The notes beneath the pieces are model-generated. The model was not told where the DNA came from and did no database searches. It worked only from the letters and a program-made list of their open reading frames with translations. From Synergistaceae bacterium (GTDB lineage: Bacteria > Synergistota > Synergistia > Synergistales > Aminobacteriaceae), in assembly GCA_017450125.1 (NCBI GenBank), contig JAFSWZ010000010.1, positions 62,001 through 126,000 of the forward strand: DNA of 64,000 nucleotides, written 5' to 3'. Position numbers and translations under genes: made by a program. Below are positions 62,853 through 64,000 of this stretch, one piece after another (the first letter of the stretch is position 1; each line of letters opens with the position of its first letter).

Positions 62853-63446
62853 TCAGTTTGCGCCCTGAGGAGCACGGAAGTAGTTAATCTTCAGCTCCAG
62901 AGGGCTTGCCGCACAATCAATTCTTTTCCCCGCAAGTTCGCAGAGAGCTTCTATGCTTGGCCTGACCTTCACGGCTTCGAGCCCTGCACGTTCCGGGTCA
63001 TCGGAGACAGCCAGTGCGTCAGGGTTAGCTTTTCGCCATTCAGCAACTTCTTCGAGTGTGTATTCTCCCGCATCAAGGAAGCCTTCACAGCCCGCGTACA
63101 CGTACCCGTGCCCTGCATAAACCACAGCAAGAACTTTCCCCTTCTGCCCGAAAGACAGGACATCAAGCGACGACACAGGAACAATCTTTGCGCCCGAAGC
63201 ATACGCAACGCCCGATGCATACGCCGCACCGACGCGGATTCCCGTGAAGTAGCCGGGTCCGTTGGTCAGAGCAACGTAGTCCAGAGACTCCCACGCATGC
63301 CCGCGCATTACGCGTTCAGACATTTGCGGAAGTTCTGAGGACTGACGGCGGCCTAAGTCCTCCTGCTCTGAGGCGACAATTTCACCGTCCACCATCAATG
63401 CGACTCCCGTCAAGCGCAGACAGCAATCAACCGCTAACATCTTCAC
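62853..63446 (-). CDS. tsaB: tRNA threonylcarbamoyladenosine biosynthesis protein TsaB
   Basis: 197 residues, ASKHA-fold partner of TsaD and TsaE in making t6A37. Conserved Ala-Val-Asp-Cys-Cys near residue 5, and Gly-Pro-Gly-Tyr-Phe-Thr-Gly-Ile-Arg-Val-Gly near 63. Starts GTG overlapping the tsaE stop (GTGA). Confidence 0.93.
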   Translation of the reverse strand: MKMLAVDCCLRLTGVALMVDGEIVASEQEDLGRRQSSELPQMSERVMRGHAWESLDYVALTNGPGYFTGIRVGAAYASGVAYASGAKIVPVSSLDVLSFGQKGKVLAVVYAGHGYVYAGCEGFLDAGEYTLEEVAEWRKANPDALAVSDDPERAGLEAVKVRPSIEALCELAGKRIDCAASPLELKINYFRAPQGAN

Positions 63447-63886
63447 AGCTTCATCAGCACTCCTTCCGCCTTCTGCCCCTGCGCGTCAATCGTTATTCGC
63501 CTCTCCGACTCGTCCGGCGCGGAGAAAGACACTTTCAGCACGTCGTCCGCCGGAGGGTTCTTCCAACGTTCCGGCCACTCGACGAACAGCACAGCGTCTT
63601 CACCGTACTCTTCGAGCCCCAATGAAGCAGCATCATCGAGCCTGTACAAGTCCGCGTGAATCACGAACAGCCCCGATTCCGCCTCGTACTCGTTGATGAG
63701 GGTGAAGGACGGACTCCTCACGCCGGAAATCCCCAGTGCCTCGCCGACTCCGCGAACAAGTACGGTTTTCCCCGCGCCCAAATCCCCGCAGAGCAGTACG
63801 CACAGCCCGCCTGTTAGAGCTTCACCCAGACGGCGGCCAAGTGCACGGGTTTCCTCCTCAGAGTGCGAGACAAATTCACTTGTCAT
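63443..63886 (-). CDS. tsaE: tRNA threonylcarbamoyladenosine biosynthesis ATPase TsaE
   Basis: 147 residues. Walker A Gly-Asp-Leu-Gly-Ala-Gly-Lys-Thr near 34-41; Ser-Pro-Ser-Phe-Thr-Leu-Ile-Asn-Glu-Tyr near 58; Glu-Trp-Pro-Glu-Arg near 101. The ATPase of the t6A complex. Order tsaE-tsaB is common. Confidence 0.96.
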   Translation of the reverse strand: MTSEFVSHSEEETRALGRRLGEALTGGLCVLLCGDLGAGKTVLVRGVGEALGISGVRSPSFTLINEYEAESGLFVIHADLYRLDDAASLGLEEYGEDAVLFVEWPERWKNPPADDVLKVSFSAPDESERRITIDAQGQKAEGVLMKL

Positions 63887-64000
63887 GTCTGCGGGAACGC
63901 TTCTTCATGATTATTCGGAGGACAACGCACGAGACGCAGAACAGCACCGCAAAAAGCACCGAGCGCGGGATCTCTACGCTTGCCCCCGTGAAGCGGCTCA
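63876..64000 (-). CDS. C-terminal end of a membrane protein (partial)
   Basis: The last 40 or so codons of a gene that begins outside the window. It has a hydrophobic segment (Val-Leu-Phe-Ala-Val-Leu-Phe-Cys-Val) followed by Arg/Lys-rich residues ending Arg-His-Asp-Lys, a typical membrane helix with cytosolic basic tail. It overlaps the tsaE start by 11 bases. Family unknown. Confidence 0.55.
   Translation of the reverse strand, partial: SRFTGASVEIPRSVLFAVLFCVSCVVLRIIMKKRSRRHDK

Noticed and set aside
62289-63338. A 349-residue plus-strand open frame
   Set aside because: It lies opposite cvpA and tsaB, which are well supported, with no ribosome site or family likeness.

Overview
The window is about 57% G+C bacterial chromosome from a diderm (LPS-type) organism. 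It carries lpxA, fabZ, lpxC, lpxD and bamA together with a nearly complete type II secretion / pseudopilus operon, short-form HisG with HisZ, and many overlapping genes that start with TTG or GTG. This mix, with gut-anaerobe-like housekeeping genes, suggests a member of Synergistota. That placement is inference; no rRNA or other decisive marker is present.

Layout. 22-5043: a small protein of unknown family, then on the minus strand rqcP, eno, ridA, yajC-secD-secF. 5105-5694: a YafQ-type toxin-antitoxin pair. 5772-6272: an orphan pilin-like gene ending in a 14-nt homopolymer. 6338-15688 (minus): an envelope block that reads, in transcription order, histidine phosphatase, sigma factor, proline/lysine-rich membrane protein, bamA, an unknown exported protein, lpxD, lpxC, fabZ, lpxA, then pgm from its own promoter. 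15808-22006 (plus): hisZ-hisG-hisD, acyl-ACP thioesterase, trkA-trkH. 22039-36332 (plus): a fused membrane/spermidine-synthase-like protein, a Wzy/O-antigen-ligase-like protein, then gsp genes J-K-L-M-N-C-I-D-E-F-G-H. 36427-45567 (plus): nucleoside kinase, nif3-like, trpS, rluB, HDOD protein, cmk, plsC, yicC, gmk, a small membrane protein, ftsH. 45597-50308 (minus): sirtuin, a 468-residue unknown, metA, a chemoreceptor. 50387-58620: a methyltransferase, tRNA-Ser, and the leucine genes (leuA, leuC, leuD, leuB, all minus) split by two plus-strand cassettes. 58633-64000 (minus): a lectin/M23 peptidase of lower G+C, then tsaE, tsaB, cvpA, mutS2 and the end of one more membrane protein.

The most interesting locus is 52413-53906, between leuB and leuD. 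Two very small, acidic, cysteine-rich peptides (51 and 35 residues) lie directly before a radical SAM/SPASM protein. Neither was in the standard gene-size range. The peptides share the pentamer Asp-Cys-Asn-Pro-Asp, and their cysteines sit in repeated Cys-X-Pro-Asp units (three clear units in each). The second precursor's stop codon overlaps the enzyme's start codon. This looks like a compact ribosomal peptide (RiPP) system, possibly making Cys-Asp thioether rings. The product and family are inference.

Other notable points: a leucine-codon leader peptide and a textbook terminator-attenuator before leuA; a G14 tract that could switch the pilin C-terminus; a cysteine-free sirtuin; MetA with Glu111, predicting acetyl rather than succinyl transfer; and two conserved-looking proteins of unknown function tied to envelope and metA operons. 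No gap longer than 300 bases lacks a feature; the longest are the leuA leader (58400-58632) and the region upstream of the peptides (52190-52412).
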